Below, one piece after another: positions 1 to 11,044 of a stretch of 64,000 bases of DNA. The translations under genes and the position numbers were made by a program. Each line of letters starts with the position of its first letter. Positions within the stretch are counted from its first letter, which is position 1. Under the pieces are notes generated by a model, which worked only from the letters and a program-made list of their open reading frames with translations, searched no databases and was not told the origin of the DNA. The DNA is from Xylocopa sonorina (taxonomy: Eukaryota > Arthropoda > Insecta > Hymenoptera > Apidae), in NCBI RefSeq assembly GCF_050948175.1, contig NC_135194.1:10780033-10844032 (forward strand), in the 5' to 3' direction.

Positions 1-1413
1 AAATGATCTTTAAAGTAAAAAAATTATAACCGCCTGGAATAAAATATATATCTGTTTCTAGAGTGATTTAGCAAAATGCTTGGAGTTCTCCTTTCCTTTC
101 GAAATAGATAAGTTGTAACTTTTTTAGTATATGTACATACAGGGTGATTCACTACTGGTGTGACAAATTTTTACAGCTGCTACTACCTATCACTCAAGAG
201 ACCAAATACTCTAAAGATTGTCTCACCCCTGCAGGACTCCAATGCAAAAAAAAAAATGTTAACCCCCTAATTTTTTGCTATTAAATGGCCGGCACTTAGG
301 GTAGTAAAATTGATCGTATACTGTGTATTCGTATACAATGTATCCCAGCTAACTTTTGAGCATCTTAGAAGTGTCTCGCTTGTTATTAATGATAGAAAAA
401 AATGTCAGAAGAAGCCTATCATCGGGTACGAGTGGACTAATGTTACGATGTACGAGGAACGTCGCTCAAGACTATATTTTTGCCAAATTTAAAAATCGTC
501 AAGACTTTTTGAACGAGGTCATACATGTCTTTAATATATAAGCAGTTTTTTTCCAAATACAATTTTAAATTTGGTTTAAAGTATGAAAATTTGTTAATCG
601 GTCATAAGTTACCTGGAATATTGGAGGACGTTCCCACAAAATTCCCAAGCTCGTTAAATTACAAGATCAAACGTTTCCGTAATTCTGGATCATTCGCGTT
701 GCGGATGGTACAGCTGGCCTGCGCCCTCGACCTTAAACCTCTAGACTATTTTCTGTAGAAGGCAATTGGAGCAATTGTTTGTGACGATGATTCCCACAAC
801 ACCAGAAAATATGAGAAAGCGTATTAAAATTGCGTGCACTGGTATCAATGTTAAAACGAACGCAAAAAAATTATTCATTAATCATTTAATCTTCTTATAT
901 TGTGCCTTAATGTTTTTTGAAATATGACCTTAAAAAAATATTAATTATTCATAATGTTTGCCCCTTCAAGTTAAAGTTTTGCTCTGACATTTTTTTCTCA
1001 TTCTTCGCTGTAAAAAATTAAGATGCTCAAGTAAAATGGTACATTACTTTGTACGTAAGTTCGGCTGTTAACTTTTATTCTATAGCCACGCGCGATCATT
1101 TTGTTATATCATACGATATTAACACGTGTTATTATTTGGTCACAAAATGATTAACCTCAAACGTTATGCAATGTACTATGTTTTACGATACGATTATCAC
1201 CACACCTTTAGCTATCCTCAGAGGCGAACACGTAATGTTTCTGTAATAGCTATAACAAACTAGACTTTAGATCTAAAGTGTCAATCTGTAAACCTTCTAA
1301 AGGTAAAACATTCATCCTAAGAAAAGGTTTGCAGGATGATAATGTTCAGCAAATAATTTGTTATTTAATTTTAACCACGCGTATTAACTTTCAAAGAATA
1401 TTTTCGTACGTAC
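1..1413. other. Left flank / probable intron of the MCT-like gene, with a repeat relic
   Basis: AT-rich DNA without a coding exon I can support. If the MCT gene is whole, this is part of its next intron. Near 139-152 the motif ACAGGGTGATTC occurs. A similar start appears at about 51936 (ACTGGGTGATTC), and a reverse-oriented relative (GAAACACCCTGTATA) at about 61704. This suggests ends of a dispersed repeat. Short open frames at 310-541 and 525-758 have no recognisable domain. Confidence 0.4.
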
Positions 1414-3531
1414 CACCCATCGTTAGCTCGAGACATCATTGGAGTATCAGGACTTATTATGTCTAGATTTAAAATACTGCCTTCTTCATCGTCGTAGTAG
1501 AAATACTGGCTATCAAATCTCCCTTTTGTAATACTTGGAGTACTGTTATACTTTTGTTTATTGTCAATGTTCTCTAACACATCGGATTGGTAAGACTTTT
1601 CATAATTCTCAGGTATAGTTTCTGTCGCTAGCTGTTGAAAACGATTACGTTTTATCCATTCATACTGCACTGCTTAATCATGAACATGTATGAACCTTCT
1701 CTGTTCTGCTACATTTAATTTGTCAATAAAATTATATCGATTACTATAACATATTGTACCTTATTAACTATTGGAAATTCCTGTAGTTTCATATTTTCGT
1801 TATTTATAGGTGTTTCTGTATTTTGCTTCTTTTTTACATGAAACGAGACTGGTTGTAATAAAAGAGAACAAGCTACAGCGTTAAATGCCAAACCACCAAA
1901 AATAAGAACGGTACCTTCCATACCGTATTTTGGCATTAGTAATGTAATTATCTGAAAATTGATCTAATTAAATTCATGTTTCACTAGGATTTAGAGTTCG
2001 TAAACTTTCGCATTTAACTTGTAATTACTTGTGGCATTACAATAGGTCCCATCCCCGTGCAAGTCCAGCTCAGGCCAGTAGCGATTCTTCTCTTCTTTTT
2101 GAAATAAGTATTTAAAGCTAACGCATTAGATGACATTGTTATACCGGTCCCGGCAGCTGCGAATACACACGCACGACCTTACTAAACATAAAATACCGCA
2201 AAACAAACCTACTTTTTTTTTTATAAAACCTACTTCTAATCTCAAATCTACAAATGCACTGTATCGTTAAGGTTAATCCAAATAACTCTAACTTCTTCAG
2301 TTCATCCATTCTTGTTTCTTTTAAATTACCTTTAACCTACCGTAGAAGAGCGAATAAAAAATTAAAATCCCAGCGAAACTGTTCATAGTCGACAATATTG
2401 TGATCGACACAGCAGATACCGTAGCGCCTACAAAAGATATCTGCCTGAAACTGAACTTTCTAAACAGTGGACCATTGGCCAATCCTATAAAGGAAGAAAT
2501 TGTCATTGATAAAATTTTAACTAAACATTTACTTTCATTACGCTGATAACTGTTAAAGTTCAGTGAAAGAATAGTAAACGAAGATTAGAGTAAGGTGCAG
2601 ATATTGTATTCGACATACAGAGGCTCACATACGCGTGTTTAGGTACCATTTTAAGGTACCATAAATTACACTTTAACAAGCAGACTGCTTGGGAAAAAAT
2701 ACGTTCACTTGCGTATCTTCGTTTCTCTTTTAAATTTCTACACGTGAACTACGATCATTGAAAAACGTTTCGTTAATAAATACAATGAAAGTATGCAAAG
2801 CAGAATCATGATATTTCGTGTCTAGCATTGACATTATGTAATATTGAGGAAAAATTACGCCTAACGAAATGATGCGAGATAACAAAAAAGTACAGATCAT
2901 CTCTTACTATTATGATAAAATTATGTATCTTGCTATCGATATGAGTCATTCTATCGGATGATAACAGCTCTATTTCAACGGAATGAGGTCTGCCGTTAAA
3001 AAGTTGAACAAATACACTGTGAAAACTTACCGATACAATAATACACTGCAAAATTAATATTTAGTATGGTCGTTATTTGTGTTGAATTAATTCCTAATTC
3101 TGCGAATCTATCCCTAAATATTAATCCAAAGGATTGCATCACTGGTAATACACAAAACTGAAAAAAAATAGCATATGTCTACATAAGAAAAGATCAAACT
3201 ATCCAATGGTATTTTTCTCTTCACGATATATTCCAAGTATAATAAAATGCGACCCTTTGCAACAATTAATCCAAGATTTTGTTAGAAATAAAATACTAAA
3301 ATTTCTTTATGAAATCTGCGTCTAGGAAATTTCTCCGCTATTAAGCCATTATAACTAAAAGCTTTTTTTTATATTTCGACTTACGTTTGAAAATCCAGCT
3401 GCCATTACTATAATCCAACCCCAGCCACCATCGGGTGGAACGAAATTTTCACTGAAATCGTTCACATTCTCTACTTTCTGTCCCACTTGTTTATTCTTAT
3501 CAGTCAACGATCCGTTTTGTTTGATGGACAT
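1414..3531 (-). CDS. Monocarboxylate transporter-like MFS protein (SLC16 family), 5' half only
   Basis: Predicted plasma-membrane transporter of the SLC16/MCT family, proton-linked or facilitative carriers of monocarboxylates; the substrate cannot be told. Six exons join in phase on the minus strand: 3531-3385, 3157-3031, 2520-2341, 2177-2029, 1951-1760 and 1664-1414 (348 codons plus 2 nt). Family marks: PPDGGWGWIIVMAAGFSN in exon 1 (TM1 signature), FGLIFRDRFAELGI in exon 2, GLANGPLFRKFSFRQ near residue 103, a YFKKRRIATGLSW segment in exon 4, and YGMEGTVLIFGGLAFNA in exon 5 (TM6). Exon 6 is the hydrophilic central loop. TM7-12 should follow, but no such exon is visible between 1413 and 1, so the gene continues past the left edge or is truncated. 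Exon 6 has a good donor (GGTG/GTACGT). The TM2 region looks about 12 residues longer than usual. The start is the first ATG before the TM1 motif. Confidence 0.82.
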
Positions 3532-6500
3532 GACTACGTTTCATTAACCGGACTTTACAAGACTAACGCAATAGTTAAAGCAGTGTTTGCTTTTATCTTA
3601 ATTTATTTAAACATACGATAATACCTAAAAGACATTGAAAAATTAAATTCCAACAAGTGTACACGTGATGAAGTTACGAGCGCGCGATAACACTTGTGAA
3701 ACTATGCGAAATGAATTAAACATGTAAGAAATCAGAAATACGCACTGCTCGATGACGAATTTCCCCTCTTATTTACTCAAGTGCATTTTGCGTTTGTATA
3801 TATACATGCATATGCGTTATTAATTCGAGACTTCTTTTGCTTTAATTAAATTAAAGCAACGATCCCTTTTCTTTTTACAAAGCAATACATACAAATATAT
3901 ATTTGCTGCAATTTTAGTATATCCAAAGATAAACATTTGATACAATTATCGTACAGCTTATGCTTGCTGTCTTTGCAAGATCTTATATCGTTATGTCCGT
4001 TGCACAATATTTAAATGAATGCGTGCACAACACTATGGAAATGAAGGAAATTTATGTCACCACTAAACTTCCAACTAATGAACTTTTATTTTTAGCAGAC
4101 CAACGCAACATTAACGCGCTTCGCGTACGAGCTACGCGACAATAACGTCACTCGTATTCGAAAGGGAGTTTTTTACGTTTACGTAACGAATACACACGGA
4201 CACGTGAAAATTTCAGTTCTGTCAATTCGAAAGGTTTGATGCTCGAGAGAGAGAGACTGCACTTCACGAGCGCCAAGAGATTAACTGACGCATACGCGGC
4301 TTCGGATTTGAGTTCTGTATATTACACTTCGAAAATACATTGACTCGCGTTCAACGACGATTGAGTTTCACATTTGGCAGCATTTCACGGCTACTAGGTA
4401 GTCTAGTCATTATACTAGCCGACTATTGCATCAAACGCAAATATTTTCTTTGTTACGTGTACTCTATGATTAAATCAATTAGTCCACAAAATTGTTTGCA
4501 AACTAATCGTATGTTATACTAAAGAGTCGTTTACATAAACGGGCACGATAACGAGTTATCTGTGAGTGCGTAGCAGTTCTTGTGTGCATCATTCGTGGGA
4601 TACGTTTATTAGATTATTGCCGACAAACATTATGTCGTGTGTTTCAATATTTATTTTGCGTCGCGCTCTTTAAAAGCTGCATATTATTTGCAAGTTTTAT
4701 AAACGCAATGAAGCTTTACGTAGATCTCGTCCGACGTTAATAAAATTATTATAGTACTCATTGTAACTTGTTTTCGTTAAACATGTTCCACAGAAATGAA
4801 TCGTTAGAGTCATAGTTTTGTTAAAACCAAGTTAACGATATGAAGGCTATTTTTTTTTAGCTATTATCGCTCACCTTCTTCACTATTAGTTTCATATTTC
4901 AAAACACAGGAACTGGGACCTTAAAAGTTACTTTAGAATCTGTAAAAATTTGCACTCTTAACGCTTTTACCCAATAGCTATCGATATATATCAGAAACAT
5001 AAAAATATCTAGGTACTTGGGTACCGTTTTGTTCAGTCGCGATAGTTACGAGGCATTTACCCCGAAGAGTTTCTCCGCGATCTTACCCTTATCCATTAAC
5101 AGAGATAACCACTTCAACTTGAATCCCAAAAATGAGCGATGCAAGCGGATTGGTTCGTACCTACTTACGTATATTACATATATATTTAAAAAGTTCGAAT
5201 AAAATCTAGCATCAAATATACCTTTTTCATAAAACACACCGATAGAGTCAACAAAGTCAGAGACAAAAGGGGGCCGCAAAGTATATGTGTAAAGCTAGAA
5301 GAAAAATTCATTCATTTCATTTTATTAACTTAACGACTCTAATGCTTATTCAGAAACATAACTTTACTATGAACATAGCTCTTTCCTCTAGAATGTGAAC
5401 TGTGAGACTGACTATCGTACGCGTGCGCGGACATTTACACACACGGGGTGTATCGTGTAAAATGTTACAAACTATTTGCTCCAAAACAATTACGCTCCTT
5501 TTTTAATTCATGCGGTACTAGAGAAAAAATCGAATTACCTTGGATACAAATGATTTGGAGGTCCATCTCTACTTTAAGCCGATTTGTGGAGGCCAAGCTG
5601 CCTTAAAAGCCGCACCCCCGCTCCAAACAACTGCGATACGGCGAAGGCCTAACTCTAGAAAGGCGTCATCTCAAAATGGTGGCCGTCACCCTATCGCTTT
5701 TGAGGGTAAAGACACTCCCACTGATTCATTGAAATTATAGAGATGTGCATCAAGCGTGTCACGATCAGAACTTTTAAAATCTTATTTAGGATGTCAACTT
5801 GATAACCGACAGAGGATTAGCGATTTTAAGGTATGCTATTTAACCGGCGGAGGATACCCCTGACCTTGACCACATTTCCTTAGGGGACGTAATCAACTCG
5901 ACATTTATCGTCTATGGCGCGGACCTTAATGACCCCGAGATAGTCAAGTATATATAAGAACGAGGAAAAACCATCATCGCCAACTCACAATCAGTTGTAG
6001 CGATTTTTGTAGGAGGAATGAAGAAAGAAACATTTTTTTCAATTGAACAAGAAAAAAAGACATAAATCCGAGTAACAAAAAGTTAGGCGGCTTTTCTTTA
6101 AAATGTCTATGTAGAATTTTAGATATATACATAGGAGTAAAGATGGGAGTATAAACTAGTGGAAAATGTATAGTAGGACATCTGACGATGAACATCCGGG
6201 TTACACAGTAATTTAAATTCAAATTGGCAATCCTAAGTATCTTTTCGACTCAAAACATTGAATATTCAACATTATAATATTTCCTAATTAATAATGCTTT
6301 GCACTTAATTTTTACATTGCGGTTCTTCTTACATCCAAATAATAAATAATCGAATATCAAATTATTTTTAATGTAATTATAATTACATTACATATATTTT
6401 GTGCTGCATACACTTTATATCATGTTAATTATATGTCATATGCACTTATAAGTATGTGTGATACAGGACTATTTCATATTTATTATATTTGCTTATTATT

Positions 6501-6636
6501 TATGTACACAAATATACAATACAAACAAATCATTTGTTTTAATATGAAATGACAATGATTACAGTATAAGTATACACAAAGAGCGAGTAATAAAAAAATA
6601 TAAGTTACACACTTTATTTACAGAAAATTATACACA
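3532..6636. other. Non-coding stretch upstream of the MCT-like gene and downstream of SENP8
   Basis: About 3.1 kb, mostly AT-rich. The part next to 3531 should hold the 5' UTR and promoter of the MCT-like gene. No open frame here has a recognisable domain. A less AT-rich patch at about 5540-6000 is listed separately. 6240-6636 is the AT-rich 3' flank of SENP8. Confidence 0.4.
5540..6000 (+). mobile_element. Possible LTR or promoter relic
   Basis: A patch of about 450 bp that is more GC-rich than its surroundings. It carries a 66-codon frame (5540-5740) with no recognised domain. It ends in a TATA-like TATATAAG at 5951-5958, followed by initiator-like TCA motifs (TCACA at 5985, TCAGT at 5991). 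The layout resembles an LTR or other mobile-element promoter, but no paired LTR, primer-binding site or polymerase frame is visible. It could equally be an ordinary TATA promoter or chance. Confidence 0.2.
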
Positions 6637-7308
6637 TCATTTGTCAATGCTTGTGTGTTTAAGGTCATATATTAAGTGCAGCAATTTTGTACGTTTTGAA
6701 TAGGTTAATTTTTTAACCTGACCATAATCACAGCCACTGATTCCTCCAGTTTTTATGACATGCTCTGTGATCACATCCGCTAAACATAAAACATAGATTC
6801 CACAATCATAACCATTGTCCTGTTGCGGACAATCTACATCGACAAATTTCTTGTTAGATTCATCTTTGTCAAGAAAGTAGCTCATTAAATTCTCTGCGAA
6901 TTTTGAAGCAGTACTATTATTATAACCTTTCGATGAATCGAAATGATAACATGTTTTATCCTGTTTAGAATATACTAATAAACTCCAATGTGACCCTCCA
7001 GCTGCATCTTTCTTGTTGCAATTGTTCAAAGGAAAAAATATGCACCTGCACTCTGACATATTTGTAGGATTAAAAAATATATCATACTGAGAGGGATCTG
7101 TCATCTTTAACAATTGCGTTAATTCAGGACTGATAAAATATAACAACTTTGGTCCTTTCTTGTTCAATGTTTCATCCAGATATTCAAAATAAAATCCTAT
7201 TATAACGTCATTCAACCACTGTGAGCCTTGAAGCAAAGCAACATCTCTTGCCCTTAATAAATAATCGTAATAGCTCAGTACAATTTCATTCATTGGATCT
7301 TTGGCCAT
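6637..7308 (-). CDS. SENP8: Sentrin-specific protease 8 (NEDD8-specific protease, DEN1)
   Basis: Cysteine protease of family C48 that processes the NEDD8 precursor and removes NEDD8 from substrates, in cytosol and nucleus. Single coding exon, 223 residues (human SENP8 is about 212). The catalytic set is complete: His107 in GGSHWSLLVY, Asp124 in CYHFDSSKG, Cys169 in NGYDCGIYVLC, with the oxyanion-type Gln in the PQQDNGYDCG run. The N-terminal WLNDVIIGFYFEYL segment is the usual substrate-binding part of the Ulp fold. The chosen ATG sits in a CACTATGGCC context directly after an acceptor-like CAATTTTTAG, so a 5' UTR intron is likely. It lies 711 bp downstream of NAE1, the E1 regulatory subunit for the same modifier, in the same orientation. 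Three TATCGATA boxes stand about 320 bp upstream of the ATG. Nothing looks broken. Confidence 0.95.
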   Translation of the reverse strand: MAKDPMNEIVLSYYDYLLRARDVALLQGSQWLNDVIIGFYFEYLDETLNKKGPKLLYFISPELTQLLKMTDPSQYDIFFNPTNMSECRCIFFPLNNCNKKDAAGGSHWSLLVYSKQDKTCYHFDSSKGYNNSTASKFAENLMSYFLDKDESNKKFVDVDCPQQDNGYDCGIYVLCLADVITEHVIKTGGISGCDYGQVKKLTYSKRTKLLHLIYDLKHTSIDK

Positions 7309-7622
7309 AGTGATGCTAAAAATTGATACAGAATATAGTATTAGAGCCTAAATATTATTCATATTGAAAAATAGTTTATGTTGATACAGATACAATCTGT
7401 CAAAGATTATTCATGCAAACACAATAAATTGATTATTAAATAATAAATTGTCAATTTACTTGTACTTAAATAAATGTTACAGTACCTATCTTTTTGTGTC
7501 TATAACGTCTTGTATGTATTATACCTGATAACATAGAAAATGCTTCTATTTATGTTAATTGCTTTACTACTAATCTCCCTGAAGTGTCTTTGATTTTATC
7601 CATTTATATAGTAGTGAAAATC

Positions 7623-7652
7623 TATCGATAGTACTATCGATAGTTATCGATA
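7623..7652. promoter_or_regulatory. Cluster of three TATCGATA (DRE-type) sites
   Basis: Perfect TATCGATA octamers at 7623-7630, 7635-7642 and 7645-7652. This palindrome is the DRE core bound by DREF in Drosophila, a frequent element of housekeeping core promoters. It lies 315-344 bp upstream of the SENP8 ATG and about 370 bp downstream of the NAE1 stop, so it most likely belongs to the SENP8 promoter. Binding is inferred. Confidence 0.6.
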
Positions 7653-7871
7653 ATGATCTACTGTTAAAATCGTCAATATTGATAGTCCTTTATTACTCTC
7701 ATTTACAATAGTGGAAATGTGTATAAGGCTTGATATTGGGATATGTTAAGTAACGTGAATTTTATTTCTATACTCCGTTCAACGAGTTGTTATCATTTGC
7801 AAACAAACGCACGTGGTACATTTAGACTGGAAGAAGACATATTCGCACTCTTCCTTGGGTATTGTCTACAC

Positions 7872-7910
7872 CAAGGGTTCTCAACTTAGTGTCCGCGGAC
7901 GCACATGCGC
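7872..7910 (+). mobile_element. hAT-like terminal inverted repeat relic
   Basis: The stretch beginning CAAGGGTTCTCAACTTAG and continuing into GTCCGCGGACGC resembles the ends of hAT-type DNA transposons, which often read CAGnGGTTCTCAAnCT followed by a CGCGGAC block. No matching inverted end is visible nearby, so it is a solo end or a degraded copy. Confidence 0.35.
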
Positions 7911-8019
7911 GTTATAATCAAGGAGTTTCGGACGAACAAAACATATTGTATGTAAATTATAAAATTGTATATTTTTATTTCATACAGAAGAAAGTATACG
8001 ATTAATTTATCTCTAAATA

Positions 8020-10331
8020 TTAAAAAAAAAATGTTCCAGAGTTTGATGTCACTGCATCATATATGAAAGTGTTATGAACTGGTTTATATTGGTGTGTAAC
8101 AAATTTTACAACTTCCTGAGCTGCTAGTCCGCCTAAAAATGCTGAGACTGAATGCAACTCAGATCCACCAAATCGACAAAATTCATGAACATAATCATCC
8201 CTTGCTAATGGTCCGCATCCCCATTCATTCAACAGTTTTGTTATGCACGCCTAAAAGTAGTCAAAGTCGAAATTTTTATTACTATCATAATATTATTTTA
8301 TACGATACACACCTTAAGTTTAACTATATCAGGTTCTACTTGATCATCAAATTCTCCAGGATATGAATTATACTCAGCTTGAAACTTTTCAACTCCTCTC
8401 AGGACAACGTAATATATCATCATGCTCTCTGGATTTTCTAAGCTTTGTACTAAATAAATAACGAAAAGTTAATTTATGCAAAGAAGTATCTATACGCATA
8501 CATGCACATACATAATTTTTTTTATATTTTCAATACCTAAATTAGTTGCATCAAATATTTTTGAATCATATTCTTCTGCAATACATGTTCCCCTTTCTAC
8601 GTGTATGTTTGTGACATGTTTGCAAAATAATTTAACATCTCTTTCAGAAATTGAATCTGACGATTTACCTAATTGTCGTAATAATTGCAGTGTACGTCGC
8701 CATACTGCTTCTGCATCAGCTACTGCTTGTTTGAAATAACTACATAAATAATAAATCTGTATAAATACGGTGAACAAAATTATCATCTTTCTAATTCATT
8801 CTTTATGTAGAGAATCTTACATTTGTTGAAGTGTTATATATTTTTCTGTATCTGCTATCATATCTGGCAGAGTACCTTTTAATGGTAATAATCCTCCTCC
8901 TTCATTTTCAACAAAATCTCTTATTGCTTTTGCTATAATCCAAAATGAACTACTCTGAAAATATATTAAACCAATTAAAAAATTATATTCATTTTTAACA
9001 ATAATATTTTATCTTCTTCTTCTTATACCTTTGCATTTAGATTAATACACTGATCACAATTAAGAATATTCATTACATTATCTGGAATTTCAGTACTTCC
9101 TATGCATGTATTAACAGCTTTGATAGCTTCTTCAAAATTTTCTTCACTATTTGCAGCATCACTCCCATCCCTTCTCATTCCTTCTCTTATCATTTCTTTC
9201 AATTGATATTTTGCTTTGTAGTTTTTAGGTAATTCTCTTTTATTCGAAATCCATTTTTCAAGAAACTTGTATAGTATAACTAAATATGGTATATGAGAAT
9301 GGTCTCTAAAACTTAGTTCATCAAGATTTATTGAATCAAAATGCTTTTTTAATGTCTCAAATGGTTTATCTAAGCGTAAATCCATGGTTTCATTATCTGG
9401 ATGTGTTTCAATAACTGTATGTTCTTTTATTTGAATCCTCATATATGCAATAAATCCTATACTTCTACATACTATTAAAGGTATGTTTAATTCCCAAAGT
9501 TTTTGTGACAGAAGAATTAAAGATCTAAAAATTTTTTTTATTTGAAGTGTATAATTGAAAAAGTAATATTAAGTTTCTGTGATAATATTTCTTACTTTTC
9601 AGCTAGCGAAGTAGCTACGACAACAGTAAAATTATTGAAAAACTCTGGATTGTTGTATAAAATCTGTTCAGGCTCCTCATCTATATAGTCCCCTCTAACA
9701 TCTGAATTTAATTCAAGTAGCATTTGAGTTGCCACTTGTGCCCTTGATTTTCCTATATTTTCTGTTTCCAGAAAGAAACTATCCAAATTTATTTAGCAAA
9801 TAAATATTAAATTTTTTATAAATCACGCATTTAATGTACTACAGTATATATGTATATACATTGCCTCGATATCTTCACTCGTAACCTTTTTGCCATCTAC
9901 AATTGTAAATGCTCCAATACCAGGTAAGACTAGCGATTTTAAGATTTCTGTACCAAGACCCGTAGCATTTATGACACAAACATGTGCCGCTTCTAACGCA
10001 GCCTGACCATGATCACCCCATAATCTATAACAACAAAATTGGCAACTTTTACTAATAATATTTAAAGATCATTAGAAATCATTTCCTCTGTGAATTTATA
10101 CATTTTTCACGCAATTTTTTGGCGCAATTATTTAATTCATTCAATTAAACTAAACATAACTAATCGTAATATAAAAGAAAATATGTACTTAATAAGATTT
10201 AATGTAAAATATAACCTATTAAATCTTTAAACTATCTTAGAGATTAGGTGTTAGATTCCATACCTCAGTTGCCTGTCATATTTTCTGTTTTTCTCAGATT
10301 GCTCGGGCGATTTGGGTGCTGGTGATGCCAT
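8020..10331 (-). CDS. NAE1: NEDD8-activating enzyme E1 regulatory subunit (APP-BP1)
   Basis: Regulatory half of the heterodimeric NEDD8 E1; it pairs with UBA3 to adenylate NEDD8 and pass it to UBE2M, feeding cullin neddylation. Eight exons join in phase: 10331-10264, 10024-9860, 9778-9596, 9524-9029, 8954-8821, 8739-8537, 8449-8313 and 8250-8020, giving 538 residues (human 534). Landmarks: KYDRQLRLWGDHGQAALEAA at the exon 1/2 junction (ThiF fold start), NATGLGTEILKSLVLPGIG, IPLIVCRSIGFIAYMRIQI, DLRLDKPFETLKKHF, and the C-terminal VKDDYVHEFCR equivalent ARDDYVHEFCR followed by FLGGLAAQEVVKFVT. As in other APP-BP1 proteins there is no catalytic Cys domain; that role lies in UBA3. It is divergent from PRPF18 across about 0.7 kb and lies in tandem with SENP8. 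Complete and intact. Confidence 0.95.
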
Positions 10332-11044
10332 AATAAACTAACAAAAGTAATATAATAGACAAGAGAATATAGCACTGATCGCTAATGTTTATGTACAGAG
10401 AATGTCAATGATTCTGTCACCCTAAGGTACTCCACAATCGCCTTATTGTTTCTGTTGTCAGATAGAACGTAACTTTAGTATTATTTAATAGTTATGGATA
10501 TAATTGTACTACATAGATGACACACTAGACAGAGACAGTACTATTCTCTATTCAAATCTCTCACTGAGTAAAGCACAACAAAACCACGTGATTTTTCTGT
10601 ACTACGGAAGGGATACGTCCAGATATCGAATCTGATTGGACTAGTTAATATGCAGCTCATGGATATTGAGTTTAAGTCTGCGATTTGGCAAAATTAACGT
10701 CAGCTTCTGATCTTAAAAAAAAGGTTCAGTTAAATTAGAAGAATTAAGTGTCGCGCCGTTGCTGATGCAGACTACCTCCACTTTCTCACTTCGAAGTTAA
10801 AACGTAAACCTCCAAACACTACACAACACTTTTGTCTGGGCTTACCTAACCTGTAACCTTAATAAACTTCCGTGAAAGAAAACAAATAGCAACAGCAAAG
10901 CATTCAGTGTGATAATAACTATGAACTGTCAATCAATCTTATCTGCTTTTTAAAAAGTCGCACAACCCATTTACGTACGTGTGAATAATTTCGAAAATAA
11001 TTTATTGCTCAAGTCCTGTATGTGTGTATCTATCATAAAGCAAA
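10332..11044. promoter_or_regulatory. Divergent promoter region between NAE1 and PRPF18
   Basis: A 713-bp gap between two genes transcribed away from each other, presumed to hold both promoters and 5' UTRs. It contains an E-box CACGTG at 10585-10590. No TATA box with a convincing initiator is seen. The promoter role is inferred from gene layout. Confidence 0.5.

Noticed and set aside
310..758. Two overlapping frames of 61 and 77 codons near the left edge
   Set aside because: No family recognised; possibly decayed repeat. Not enough to call a gene.
1371..1413. Reading through the exon 6 donor to end the MCT-like protein at the stop at 1371
   Set aside because: A good GGTG/GTACGT donor precedes it and the family needs TM7-12; read-through would give a half transporter. 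Kept only as a remote option.
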